Of a stretch of DNA of 64,000 nucleotides, positions 32,386-44,740 are shown piece after piece. The number at the start of each line of letters is the position of its first letter. Position 1 is the stretch's first letter. This DNA comes from Wurfbainia villosa (lineage: Eukaryota; Streptophyta; Magnoliopsida; Zingiberales; Zingiberaceae): assembly GCA_025175895.1 (NCBI GenBank), contig CM046008.1, positions 23,143,255 to 23,207,254 on the forward strand, read 5' to 3'. Below the pieces are notes generated by a model. It saw only the letters and a list, made by a program, of their open reading frames with translations. It made no database searches and had not been told where the DNA came from. The position numbers were made by a program, and so were the translations under genes.

Positions 32386-33182
32386 TTTGCTTGTATGTAT
32401 GTGATGCATACTAGTAGAATAATGCTTGTATGTGTATGATGCATGCTAGGATATTTTTCTTGTATGTATGTGATGCATGCTAGAATAATGATTGTATGTA
32501 TGTGATGCATGCTAATATAGGATAATAAAGGCCTCAATGCGTATATGATACACATTACGATTAGATTAGATCATAATCGAATCAACTCGAAAATGCCTAC
32601 CGAGTCTTGATATCCATCACTACCTCGATCATTTGTTGTTGTTGAATCTGCCAAAGCAGAGCAACGCATATTATCTTGGTAGGGTACGGAGGGACAATAT
32701 TGGTCCCGCCTATCACGCTTGGGTTAGAGTAAACTCAATTAGATTGAGCAAAACTAGTTAACTCAATTGGATCGAGTAGAACTATAGGCATATTCCAATC
32801 GTTGGAAAGATAGGTTAAGATCGCATTTACACTAAATCTTGGGCGATTTAGCCAAAGCTAACTCAAGGTCTTTTGTAAATGTGGGTCTTGATCCTATAAA
32901 CAAGAGTTGCATAGAGATGTAATCAGTAATATGTTACCCACCGATCGTACTAAGTCTTGGGCGATTTAGCCAAAGCTAACTCAAGGCTTAGTATGATGTG
33001 GATCTTGTCCCACAAGAATTATAGCTAGTTTGCATGAATCTAGTAAATGTGGTTTGACCACATCCATAATTCGATTCTACAAAATTCCTATAATTCAGTG
33101 GGAGCATCATTTGATTAAAGGCCTAATTAAATGATAAAAGGAATATGATATTAATTCTTTGCATTGTATGTTGTAGATAACT
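31527..33182 (+). other. Copia B leader with AT microsatellite and GATGCATG repeats
   Basis: About 1.65 kb without a supported gene. An interrupted (AT)n tract lies at 32331-32383, followed at 32384-32520 by about four copies of a 30 to 40 bp unit containing TTGTATGTATGTGATGCATG. A phrase GGGCGATTTAGCCAAAGCTA is repeated at about 32846 and 32958. Confidence 0.7.
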
Positions 33183-34547
33183 ATGTCGATAAACAACACT
33201 CTCTCTCTGCGTTCTGTCCTTGAGAAGGACAAGCTCAATGAAGCAAATTTCCTGGACTGGTACAGGAACCTGAGAATTGTTCTCACCCAAGAAAGGAAGT
33301 TGTACGTCCTGGAGCAGCCCATTTCGGAGGCACCTCCTGCCACTGCCTCGCGAGCTGACAAAGATGCTTACAAGAAGCATCAAGATGATGCATTAGATGT
33401 GTCATGTCTAATGCTCGCGACCATGAACTCTGAGCTTCAGAAGCAACACGAGTTCATGAATGCTTATGATATGGTTGGACATCTTCGTCAACTATATCAA
33501 AGACAAGCAAGGCATGAGAGATATGAAGTCTCTAAGGTATTGTTTGGGTCCAAAATGCAAGATGAGACTCTCATAGGTCCATATGTACTCAAGATGATTC
33601 GGTACGTAGAAAACCTACAAAGGCTGGGATTCCCACTTGGCCAAGAGCTGGCCACTTACCTAATCTTGCAATCTTTGCTGCAAAGCTACAATCAATTTGT
33701 CATGAATTACAACATGAATGAAATTGATAAGTCATTGCCTGAGATGCTCAGCATGTTGAGAACTGCTAAGCTCAACCTTGAGAAGGAAAAATCTGACGCT
33801 ATTTTGATGGTGCAAAAGAAGAAAGGCAAGGGCAAGTCTAAAGGTAAGGGAAAGTCCCAAGCCAAGGGCAAAGTCAAGGAATTGAAACCCAAAGGAGGGG
33901 TAGCCAAGGAAGGGGCTTGCTTCCACTGCAAGGAAGCTGGACACTGGAACCGTAACTGCAAGGCATACCTGGAAGATCTTAAGAAGAAGAGAAGTGAGAC
34001 TTCTACTTCAGGTATAAATGTTATAGAAGTCAATCTATCTATTTCTTCATCATGGGTATTAGATACCGGATGTGCATCTCACATTTGTACCAATGTGCAG
34101 GCGCTGAGAAATAGCAGGGCATTGACAAAGGGCGAGGTGGACCTACGAGTAGGCAATGGAGCAAGAGTTGCTGCTATTACTGTAGGAACTTATGATCTAT
34201 CTTTGCCCTCTGGGCTTGTACTAGAATTAGATGAATGTTGTTATGTGTCTGCCTTAACTAAGAACATCATTTCAGTTTCTTGTTTGGACAAGAAAGGATT
34301 TGCATTTATAATAAAGAATAAATGTTGTTCAGTTTATTTAAATGATATGTTCTATTGTAGTGCACCTCTAATGAACAGACTCTACTTTCTAGACTTAGAG
34401 AGCCCTATCTATAACATAAGTACCAAAAGGTTCAAGTCAAATGAGTTGAACCAAACCTATCTCTGGCATTGTCGCTTAGGTCACATAAATGAGAGTCGTT
34501 TATCTCAGCTCCATAAGGATGGGCTGCTAGACTCATTTGATTTTTGA
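33183..34547 (+). pseudogene. Copia B gag, protease and start of integrase
   Basis: An open frame of 454 codons from ATG at 33183 (MSINNTLSLRSVLEKDKLNE). It has the gag core (NFLDWYRNLRIVL), a basic Lys-rich linker, a CCHC knuckle CFHCKEAGHWNRNC at 33918-33959, the protease motif VLDTGCASHICTN with DTG at 34062-34070, and the integrase zinc region beginning LWHCRLGHINESRLSQLHKD. It stops at 34545; integrase continues in another frame from about 34537. The protein is related to the copia A gag at 568-1194. The gag and protease parts look intact; the polyprotein does not. Confidence 0.88.
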
Positions 34548-35406
34548 ATCATATGAGACATGCGAGTCTTTCCTTTTAGGTAAGATGACCAAGACTCCCT
34601 TTAGTGGACACAGCGAAAAAGTAATAGATTTGTTAGAACTTATACATAGTGATGTATGTGGTCCTTTCAATGTTGCTGCTAGAGGTGGTTACAGGTACTT
34701 CATTACATTTACTGATGACTTCAGTAGATATGGTTATGTGTATCTCATGACACATAAATCAGAATCCTTTGAAAAGTTCAAAGAATTCAAGAATGAAGTA
34801 CAAAACCAGCTTGGCAAGAGTATTAAGATACTTCGATCAGATCGAGGTGGTGAATACCTTAGCCGTGACTATCTAGCTGAGTGTGAGATTCTATCCCAAC
34901 TCACTCTTCCTAGAACACCACAGTGGAATGGTGTATCCGAAAGGAGGAATCGTACCCTATTAAATATGGTACGATCTATGATAAGTCACACAGATCTTCC
35001 TATATCCTTTTGGGGATATGCTCTAGATACAGCAGCCTTTACCCTTAACCGTGTACCATCTAAGGCTATGATAAAGACACCATATACGATATGGACAGGG
35101 AGAAATCCCAAGATGTCTTTTATGAGGATTTGAGGTTGTGAGGCTTACGTTCGACGTCAAGTCTTAGACAAATTAGGACCCAAATCTGATAGGTGCAATT
35201 TTGTTGGATATCCCAAGGATACAAAGGGATACTACTTCTACATTCCCAATCAGCACAAAGTGTTTGTGGCAAAGACTGAGGTTTTTCTAGAAAGGGATTT
35301 TGTTTCTAGAAAAACTAGTGGGAGTACCTTCGATCTTGAAGAAATTCAAGATAAGGACCATAGCACTGAGGCCTTGATGGAGGCTGAATAGGAACCACAA
35401 AGTGTT
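34537..35406 (+). pseudogene. Copia B integrase core and C-terminal part
   Basis: The frame 34537-35133 carries the second zinc ligand pair (CESFLLGKM, where CESC would be usual) and the DDE core: LIHSDVCGPF (first Asp, about 34649), ILRSDRGGEY (second Asp, about 34837) and GVSERRNRTL (Glu, about 34938). A TGA at 35131 and further changes interrupt the C-terminal part, which continues to about 35400 (GCEAYVRRQVLDKLGPKSDR, then KVFVAKTEVFLERDF) with a TAG at 35388. Confidence 0.85.
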
Positions 35407-36960
35407 ATGGGTGATGAGGTTGTTGGACAAAGAGTTGTGGAACAACCACCTGTTCAGGTAGACCTACCTCTTCGCAGATATGATAGGATACGTCGTCAGC
35501 CTGAGAGATATTCATTTCTCTTGTCTGACCATGATGACGTTATGCTCATTGAGAATGAGCCTACCTCCTATCAGGAAGCTGTGATGAGCCCAGATTCTGA
35601 GAAATGGCTAGAGGCCATGAGATCTGAGATGGAATCCATGTACACCAACCAAGTATGGACTTTGGTTGATTCACCTGAAGGGGTCAAACCCATTGGGTGT
35701 AAGTGGATCTTTAGGAGAAAGACTGACATGGATGGACTTACACATACCTATAAGGGTCGATTGGTAGCTAAAGGTTTCAAGCAAATTCATGGTATTGACT
35801 ATGACAAAATCTTTTCTCCAGTGGCGATGTTTAAATCCATTAAGATCTTGCTTGCTATTGCAGCATACCACGATTATGAGATCTGGCAGATAGATGTCAA
35901 AACTGCGTTTCTGAATGGAAACTTACTCGAGGATGTGTACATGACACAACCTGAGGGTTTTGAAGATCCACAGCATACTGGGAAAGTATGCAAGCTGCAA
36001 AGGTCCATTTATGGGCTAAAGCAAGCCTCTCGGAGCTGGAATCTTCGATTCGATGATGCGATCAAACAGTTTGGTTTCATCAAGAATGAAGATGAACCCT
36101 GTGTCTACAAGAGGGTTAATGGGAACACAGTTGTCTTCCTTATATTGTATGTGGATGACATACTACTCATTGGGAATGACATCCCTTCGCTATAATCTGT
36201 AAAGACTTGGCTGGGGACGTGCTTCTCAATGAAAGACTTAGGTGAAGCAGCCTGTATTCTAGGCATCAAGATCTATAAAGATATATCTAAGAGATTGCTT
36301 GGCCTAAGTCAGAGTACATACATTGACACGGTATTACTACGGTTTGCCATGCATAATTCCAAGAAGGGACTTCTACCAATGTCACATGGTGTGAGTCTTT
36401 CGAAGACTCAAAGTCCCTCTTCTAGAGAGGAGAGAGACCGCATGGATAAGATCCCTTACGCATCAGCTATAGGATCTATCATGTACGCCATGTTGTGTAC
36501 TCGTCCTGATGTCTCATATGCTTTGAGCATGACGAGTAGGTACCAGTCAGATCCAGATGAGCATCACTGGATAGCAGTCAAGAATATTCTTAAGTACTTG
36601 AAAGAACTAAAGAATATTTCTTGATATTTGGAGGCAATGAGGAGCTAGCTGTAAAGGGTTACAGCGATGCCAGCTTCCAAACTGACCAAGATGATGCAGT
36701 CAGGGTTCGTGTTTTGCTTGAATGGTGGCACTGTGAGCTGGAAGAGTTCCAAGCAGGACACAGTTGCTGATTCTACAAAGGCCGAATATATCGGTGCTTC
36801 CATCTCATTCGAGAGATTATCGATAGAGGAGATGTGAAGATTTGCAGAGTACCCACAGAGGCTAACATGCAGATCCCTTTACCAAGGCTTTGACACAGAA
36901 AAAGCATGATGGTCACACTAGGTCATTGGGTATTAGATACTATGGTGATTGGTACTAGTG
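35407..36960 (+). pseudogene. Copia B reverse transcriptase and shortened RNase H
   Basis: The frame 35407-36195 encodes the reverse transcriptase: CKWIFRRKTDMDG, RLVAKGFKQIHGIDY, QIDVKTAFLNGNL and the catalytic YVDD at 36148-36159. A TAA ends it at 36193; 36229-36624 continues with CTRPDVSYALSMTSRYQSDP. After a frameshift near 36624, RNase H is recognisable as GYSDASFQTDQDD and VADSTKAEYIGAS. At about 36800 the sequence jumps to HLIREIIDRGDVKICRVPTE, so roughly 50 codons of RNase H are deleted. The conserved C-terminal segment (QKKHDGHTRSLG) precedes the polypurine tract. Confidence 0.87.
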
Positions 36961-36961
36961 C

Positions 36962-36972
36962 TAGTGGGAGAT
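36962..36972 (+). other. Polypurine tract of copia B
   Basis: TAGTGGGAGAT directly precedes the 3' LTR start TGTTAGTG. Confidence 0.8.
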
Positions 36973-38772
36973 TGTTAGTGAAAGTCCTAGAGCAAATCAT
37001 GTGATGATTGTTGTATGGACTTTATTGTATCATATTCCTATTTATAAAGGCATGATTATTATATTTACTTGTATTGGTGCCAAACAACTAAATATAATAA
37101 TGTCCTTGAGTAGTAGGTTCTTATCTATATCAATTGATTGGTTGAATCGATAATGAGATGATATAGAGAACACTACTTTTAATCATTCCTAGTCAAGTAT
37201 TAACATTCAGGGACAATGTTAATGCGTAGAGACTAGCATGTAGGTCAACATGATGACTTGATCTCACAAGTCATGGATATGAGATATCGAGTTGACACAT
37301 GGGTATACATTAGAGAATGTATACTGAATGACCCGTCATGAGAAAGTATCGTGGATCATTATATGAGTGTCATATACTTTCTCATGATTAGTATAACTAT
37401 TAGTCCTTAGACCTGAAGTCACCATGGTTCCCTACATAAGGCGTTGCATACTTTGGCTTCGTCAAATGTCACCCGTAAATGGGTGGACTATAAAGGCGAT
37501 TACTGGGTATGTAACAAATTATGCGGAGGGATGTGAGTGATGTAGATGAGATCTATCCCTCCTATATGACGGGAGTGACATCGATATTCTTAATAGAGTG
37601 AGACCACGAAGTGCATGGCCATGCCTAAATGAATCAATATGAGATATTGAGCTCATTTGATTAGAGTGAGTCTACTTGGAGTTCAAGATTTAGATTGTAC
37701 CGAGGATGACACGGTCTATGCCTCGATTGGTCAATCTAGATGTCAAGGATAGAGGGACATTGTCACATATTGTGAGAGTCACAATTAGTAGTCTCAAAGG
37801 TGATGTTGGAGCTCAACATTCTTGTAACTTGGGTAGCAATGATGTGTTGCTAGATACCGCTCATTGCTTATGTTCCTAAATCGGTTTAGGGACATTGCCA
37901 ATGTTACAAGAACCTATAGGGTCACACACATAAGGGAAATTAGATGGAGATTAGGTTCATATGATGAATCATGAGAATTAGGTTCATGGGATGAACCAAA
38001 TTGGATTAAGAGTAATCCAAATTAGACTAATTGAGTTAGACTCAAGTTGATTCAAGTGTTGAATGAGTCTAATTTAGATTTGATTCATCAAATCAATTTA
38101 AATTAAATGAATAGAGATTCATTAAATTAAATTGACTTGAATCAAATTGTTGGATTTGATCAACCATGGGAGATAAGAGGTCAAGTTTGACTTGACTTGA
38201 GAGGGAAGATGAAAGGTCAAGTTTGACATGACCAAATGTCATGTCATGATGATGACTTGGCATGGCCGGCCAATGATGATGTTCCACATCATCATGGACA
38301 CATCATGGGGTGCCACCTCATGAGGGAGACCAAGAGCCATTGGCTCTTGGAGTTACATGCATGCATGTAACATCCTTATAGTGGGTTATGGATGATGTGA
38401 AGTTAAGTTGTGTAACTTCATCTTCTTCCTTTTCTCTTCCCTCAAGCTCTCTCTTCCTCATCTAGCCATGAACGTCCAAGGGGTGCTAGCACACTCTAAG
38501 GTGTTTTTCTCCACCATTTATCCGTGTGGATACTTGTAGAGGAGTGTACACTTGACACTCTCGAGTTCCGGCGAACCTTTTGGACGAGCGGGATTTGCAA
38601 AGGGCGTCGCATCGAGGGTAACGTCCTTATCATGTAGATCTAAGGTAGATCTAGGGTTTTATACAAACACATACATGTTTTAGTTTTAATACATCTTCGC
38701 ACGGATCCGTGGCCGGACTTCTGGGGTTTCCGCAACGCAAAAAACGGTTTTTGCAGCTCGTAAAGTCCAACA
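36973..38772 (+). repeat. Copia B 3' LTR, 1800 bp
   Basis: Runs from TGTTAGTGAAAG to AAAGTCCAACA and is followed by the target duplication TTTAG. It is used here as the full-length reference for the shortened 5' LTR and the two solo LTRs. Confidence 0.93.
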
Positions 38773-39232
38773 TTTAGAGCCCAATCCATGGAGTAAGAAC
38801 CATACAATTCCGAACCACGTTATATTTGGTGTTGTGCTTGTGTTCTTATTGTATTTTTTTTATTGTTATTATTTTCGCTTCGTATAACAAGTTTGTAGCA
38901 AGCACGATCAAATTCCATCAAGAGAACAACGACGCGCTATTCACCCCTCCTCTAGCGAGCGCACAGGTCTTAACAAAAAAACTCAACATGTCGTTTCCGT
39001 GGTCAACTCAAACCATGGTTACGAATAATGACTAACACACTACATGTTATGCACTATAATAAACAACTAAATGCATAGAAAACAAAAGATATGAGATAAC
39101 AATTAGCATACCTTATCCCTTGCAACTCAAAGACATCCCGCAACAGCCAGATCCTAGAACTTACAAAACCCAAACCGAGTAAAACAAAACTCGATATTCG
39201 AATGACATAAAATCCGAAAGTGGACTTCGCAA

Positions 39233-39250
39233 CCTAGGGCTCTGATACCA
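39233..39250 (-). other. Primer binding site, initiator Met tRNA type (Tekay-2)
   Basis: The minus strand reads TGGTATCAGAGCCCTAGG, seven bases from the LTR end. The same primer type in Del/Tekay elements supports the lineage call. Confidence 0.88.
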
Positions 39251-39257
39251 ATAGAAT

Positions 39258-42200
39258 TGTCACGCCCCGAGAGTATGCCGAGCCCGAAAATCGGGCACCA
39301 TCTCCCCTGTACTTGATACAATTCCCTGTTATACATAGCCTTTCGTCCACCACCACACAACATAATGAAATGACACAGCCAACGAACACAACCACAAAGA
39401 TACAACATTGTGCACCGGTGCGACTTTACACACTAAACAAAAATATGATCAAAACCAAAAGCAACATAAAAGCCAAATACAACTCCTCACATATATAACT
39501 ACAATACAAAACACAACAATGGAACAAATATGATCTAAACTCCAAATGCTCGGTGTAAGATAGGATCAGCTGGCGAAGCTCCAAGCATCAAAGGAATCTT
39601 CTACCTGTTACCTAGGCGATAGGAAACCCAGGGTCTGTGGTGGTGAGTATAAAACTCAGTGGTAATATAACAGATAGTGCATGAATAACAAATATAATTT
39701 ATGAAGAGCAACAGGTATACAAATGGAAATGAATAGGTATACCGAGGGAGATCAACAAGTTTATAGTCTTAAAGGAAACTACGAAACTATTAGTATGATA
39801 CTAATCAGTGCATATACCAAAGTAACCAACTATACATAACGTAATGTAAGGTACTGACATACCTGAATGGTCTGCAATGACACAACCTGAACAAATACAC
39901 AACAATACAACACGTACGACAGGATAGAGTAAAACTACCACTGTATTTAATACATGGTCTTGTGAACATACTACAACAAATACAATAACATACCTAATCC
40001 AACCTACTCAACATCAAGGTACTGATCGAATACATACAACCGTTCGATCCAAGTCATACACTAGTATCCCACACATAATAGTATAGATCATGCAAATAAC
40101 ATGCAGAATGATGTACAATCAAATGCAACAAACATAGCACAAACAAATGCAACAATACAACAAGCTTATATATATAGATCGTATCTATATATACTGCTCA
40201 CACTCACACACATATATATATACATAAATATATGTATATGTATATGTATATATATACAAATGCCCTCACACATGGCAATGCAAATGCATGGTCATGTCTG
40301 CGCACCCCACTCGCTACCACGACCCCAGTGTGGCCTAGGTGGCACAAAATGACAACTGTCCCAACTCAATAACCACCACAGCTCTCGAGTGGCCGAGTGG
40401 AAAGTATGAATAAGTAGCGATAAGCTAAAGAGCTAAAAGATACATAATGGGGGTCCCTGCTGCTGGCTACTTTGACTGACACTACCCATGAGTGGTCGAG
40501 TGCAACACATCTAGGACAACTGCACGTAACTCCAACTACCACTGTCAATAGTGGGGTGAGTGCGACACAACAAATTCTTTTCTCTCATACCAGTTACTCC
40601 TCCATGAGTAACTTAGGAGGCAAGTTGACTGACGACCTTCTCAACCACAAGAGAGACTAAGTTGCCAGCATGCATGTAAATGATATGAATGCACGACAAC
40701 ACATACATATGTCTACAACCCACTCTCTATTCTATAGAGAGGCATATACAACTGACAACAACCAAGCTAGGATCCATAACGACACTCTATCGACAAACCA
40801 CACATCCATACACGACTACATGATCCGTAGTAGGTATATATACAACAAAAAGGAAGATGAAACGACCATCAACTCTACCTTAAGGACATCACCTAACTCT
40901 GGATGATTAATTCTGATGACACAAGTCAAGACTACAACCATACTTAGCTACATACCCATGGTTAAGCATCTAAAGATCCACCTACCATAGCATTGGTAAT
41001 TTATAACAACGATGAACAATAGATAACAACAACAGTATAACTCAAAGTGCAAAGACTAAGTATCAAGCACATGATTAAATAAGAGTGGAGTCAAGGTAAA
41101 GGTATTGTTAACATAAATATCATGCACAGGATTTATCTACTACCTGACCAGGGTAGGATATTACCCACCTGTTACATAGCTCCGCTAGCTGTCCATGCGT
41201 ACAAGCATCTGTTACTAATCAAAGTCCTGCAAGACAACATGAACTACTCTTAAGTTCTATTATACAACGAGTGGTCAAATCGAATCCTACATCAACTTCG
41301 TATCCCGATCAACTAGATTGATCTAGTTATCCACTTAACCTAATCAAGCCTTCACATCTTTCCTCATTCAATTAACTGTAAATCAATTCACTCCCAATTA
41401 TCAAGCACAACAATCCTACAACATACAACTATATTTAAATCAATAAACCTCTTAACTACATTCCAACCAATCAATTCAACATACAAACTCACCTTCCTCG
41501 GATCATCACCCACTGCCAACCTCCAACATCAAGATGGGTAGCCGAATGAGTTGGCAAATTCGTTGATCTGAGCTCTATAACCACTGTGAACCACAGTAAT
41601 GGTATCCTCTCTAAATCAATGGAGTCCAATAGAGAATAACTTGTTCAAATTACCCTCAACACCTATTATTAACATCCTATTACCATTCTTCTCAAAACTA
41701 CTCTCTGAATTCAAAATCCGAAGAACAAAGAGAGGTTAAAGAGATTACCCAAAAGTAGAAGGGTAGCTTATCGAAAGCAATCAACACAGAGTTATCGCCT
41801 GTATCAAAGGCGCTGAGCAAAGGAAAGGAGATCCGACAATCTTGATTGTCGGTGGAGGCATCCGATTGTCGCTATTGGTCGCTGCATGGCCAAGAACAAG
41901 TCGAGCTCGTGATATTCAGCCGAGGCACAAGAACAGGAGCAGAAGGCATCAGAGGAACTAGTTGCAAGTGGATCGACAGCCAGAAGGGCGGATCGGCTTG
42001 CTGACGAGGTAGGCGGCGATTGGGGCGGCAATGAATCCAACTCACGGCGGCAGCGGTGAAGAGGAGCGCTTGAGTGATGGCGGCGAAGAGGAGGGATCAA
42101 CGAAGAGAGCATGTGATCGGGAGACTTGTGTCGGTGGCAGATCGAGCTCGCTCGGGCGGCGATGGTGAAGAGGGGAACTCACGAGTAATCGGGAGAGGGA

Positions 42201-42504
42201 GAAGAAGTAGATGGCGATCGGGAATTGGAAACCGCGGCTGCGGCTGGGGAGAAAATCAAAGAGAAAATAAGAGATAGGAAACCTAGGTTTAGTTATTAAA
42301 CTTAGGCTTATTAAACCCATTAATCCCTCAATTATAGATAATTTAAACATGCCTTCTAAAAAGCCTATTAAATCTTTCCCATAAATTCCATAGAAATTTC
42401 ATTTAAGTCCAGAAAAATTTCTAAAAATTCTTGAAAAATTCTATAAGGTAATTTCTTAATTAACAAGGGTATTTATAATTATTTTATTTTTTTGATATCT
42501 TACA
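39258..42504 (-). repeat. Tekay-2 LTR, about 3247 bp
   Basis: Ends are TGT...ACA. It contains AT-rich microsatellites at about 40168-40258, one copy of the ACTCTCTAT/ATAGAGAG hairpin near 40723-40740 (an array in Tekay-1), and a GC-rich block at about 41800-42250. Diverged from the Tekay-1 LTR but alignable along its length. Confidence 0.85.
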
Positions 42505-43998
42505 TGAATCCTAACTTTTAACTATGGTTCATACATCAAAACTAAGGAGTGATGCTCGCTGCATCAACAAAAGTTAACCTTTTCTTCCCTTTACATCCCC
42601 CCCCCTTAACTTTAACCTTTTCTTGCCCTTACATTTTTCCCCCTTAACTTTAACCTTTTCTCCCCCTTTGCCATATATCAAAAATGGTTTTATGAGGGTT
42701 GCATTCTTGAAGTTAATGTGTTAACCATATATGCAAAAGAAGAGAAACTTTAAGAGCGTTATTAAGTCAAATGATAGAAAATGTTTTTATGAATCCAAGC
42801 ATATGTCCTTTACAAAAAAAAAAAAAACTACACTTTGAAGTTAATTTTTGACTTATTAATTTAAGTCCTAAGGATCGTATACCAACCAAGATGTAACTAG
42901 AAGTGTAGGATCAATTTAAAGTCATTCTTTTCCCTCTGCACCAACAATGTTCTTACTCTTGTGAAAGAGTGTATGATAACTTCAGTAAAGTAATTTTTAA
43001 AAATACTATAAACATAATCTAGATATTACAAGTTCATGTATTTCAAGTTATAAAAGTTATATTTTGAATGCATACTCTGAATTAAACATTGTGTTTGATT
43101 TTTTTTACCAAAAAGATTTAATAAATATGGTTTCAAAATACTTTGAAGACTTATCAATTTTTTAAATGAGTTGCAAGAATAATTTTCAAATATTTTTTTA
43201 AAACAAATTTAAGCTTTAAAATCAATATTCCCCCCTTAACTTGGCATACTTTTTAGGACATTATAGTTAACCACAAGGAAACTTACCCAAGTCTAGAGGG
43301 CTCAGGAGTTTAAAATTGTCCTAAGAATTAAATGTCCAGTATTGATCAACCAAGTAACTATAGATTTCCAAAGATTAAATATAACTACATGCAACAATGA
43401 TGAAAATAAATATTTTTATAGACTTTGAAAATATTTCAAAAATTATGTTATTTTTATTTTAATTGTTCTTAACATCTCACCCATTTTTTGTGTCTCAAAG
43501 CATGTTAACCTTATGTGTTTTGTGAGATGGTTTTCAAATTTACTTAGTTAATTTTAATAATTTGAAAATTAATTAATCTTTGGTTAGATTCGGATTTAAC
43601 CTTTACTTAGTTAAGTGAATATTTCAAAAGAGGCCTTCCAGGTTGTGGCGAGGCACAGAGACCTTTTTTTATCAGAACAACGACCACTTCCTTAGACAAA
43701 GCCAACTTAATAAGTTGTACACTTAATTCACTTTAGGGTTAAGTCCTGGTTTGACTAGTTTAGGATGTGGTGAGGTAGCTTTATCTAGTTCCACATAGTC
43801 AAGTGCACCAAGCTAGATACTCCTTATCTAACCCGGATACACGAAACTTTGTTTCCCTAACGTACTATCATCTCACCGTGTCCTGATACTATGTTATTAA
43901 GATTAATTAACCATTAGTCCTATCTAACCGTTCTAAGTTAATAAACTAAGCATGCAAGAATAAATTAATCAAGTAATTAAGCAAACAATTTTAGTATT
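42505..43998 (-). mobile_element. SIRE internal fragment without LTR
   Basis: Diverged homologue of 49440-50510 of SIRE-1 in the same direction (phrases GGCGAGGCACAG, CTTCCTTAGACAAAGC, GAGGTAGCTTTA and CGTACTATCATCTC are shared). It includes repeated CCCCCTTAACTTTAACCTTT phrases at about 42596-42668. No gene is seen. It lies between the divergent LTRs of Tekay-2 and Tekay-3. Confidence 0.7.
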
Positions 43999-44740
43999 TA
44001 TAAGATACTGGAAAAAAAATCCCATGCTCATTAAGAAATTATCTTGTGGAATTTTACAGGAATTTTTTTTTAGAAATTTTTCTGGATTCAAAAGGAGGTC
44101 ATATCGCCGATTAGGAGGAGGATTAAAGTATAAATGGGGAGTTGGGTCGACTTGAGTTAACTCGGACTTATCCTAGGTTAGCTTTGAGTTAAGCTTGAAC
44201 TAGCCCAACCGAACCGGTTGGCCTTAAAAACCCGATACCCAAATATCTCGACCGCAATTCCTTCTTCTCTTCATCGCGCGATTTCTTCCTCTGCTTCGTC
44301 GCCGCAGCTGACCTCGTCCGACGTTGATTTTGGACCTGCAGTCGCCTTTGGATCGCGAAGCTCAACACGTCGGTGTCTCTTCTTCCTTGTGCTTTCATCG
44401 TCGTCGGCTTTTTCCTTTCTCTGCGAATGATGATCGACCTCTTCCTTGGCTGCCACATCTCCTTGAGGCACCTTAGATCGGAGATAGGGCATCGCTGCCT
44501 TCTTCGCATCCTCGTCGAGAGTAGCTCTGCAGTCAATTGCCTTTGGCCGATCGTTGCCGGAGCTAGGGGTTGGTGGCGATTCGATCGGGTCTCCGATTGT
44601 GAGCTGGGATTCACGAGTTCTGCGGAGATTTGGGTAAGTGGTTGATCTTTCCTTTGATTTGGATGAAATCCATTCTTACTTGTGGTTCTCAATGCCATTA
44701 GCTCAGATATGTGCTTTAGGCAGTGATCTGGAGTTCGAAT
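43999..44740 (+). repeat. Tekay-3 LTR, first segment
   Basis: AT-rich start (AAGAAATTATCTTGTGGAAT matches the Tekay-2 LTR in reverse), then a GC-rich block at 44250-44640 ending ATTTGGGTAAGTGG, which looks like a leader with a splice donor. The 191-codon minus-strand frame across it is not conserved in the other LTR copies and is not called as a gene. Confidence 0.78.

Larger units (their letters stand above)
30272..38772 (+). mobile_element. Copia B retrotransposon, complete structure, coding decayed
   Basis: Flanked by TTTAG at 30267-30271 and 38773-38777. Order: 5' LTR (30272-31512), iMet primer site (31514-31526), leader, gag, protease, integrase, reverse transcriptase, RNase H, polypurine tract (36962-36972), 3' LTR (36973-38772). 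Integrase before reverse transcriptase fixes Ty1/copia. The 5' LTR is 559 bp shorter than the 3' LTR, yet begins exactly at the target duplication. The LTRs differ by roughly 2 to 4 percent by eye. Confidence 0.93.
29040..38975 (+). mobile_element. SIRE-type LTR, split by a copia B element
   Basis: The LTR runs 29040-30271 and resumes at 38773-38975. It starts TGTTATAAAA and ends GTCTTAACA (inverted ends TGTTA/TAACA). The end phrase CGCTATTCACCCCTCCTCTAGCG is typical of SIRE LTRs. At the split, GGGCTTTTAG and TTTAGAGCCCAATCC show TTTAG duplicated by the copia B insertion. Flanks of the whole LTR (CTTGA left, AAAAA right) do not match. The right flank is Tekay-2 internal DNA but the left is not, so one side has been rearranged. 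Confidence 0.82.
38981..42504 (-). mobile_element. Tekay-2: 5' LTR and start of internal region, minus strand
   Basis: LTR from TGTAAGATATC at 42504 to the TGACA end at 39258, primer site at 39250-39233, then about 250 bp of leader ending at 38981, where the SIRE LTR begins. The rest of the element is not found left of the SIRE LTR, so the copy is truncated. The leader matches 60165-60440 of Tekay-3 in reverse. Confidence 0.85.

Noticed and set aside
29035..38980. Target duplication around the whole SIRE LTR
   Set aside because: Flanks CTTGA and AAAAA do not match, and only the right flank is Tekay sequence.
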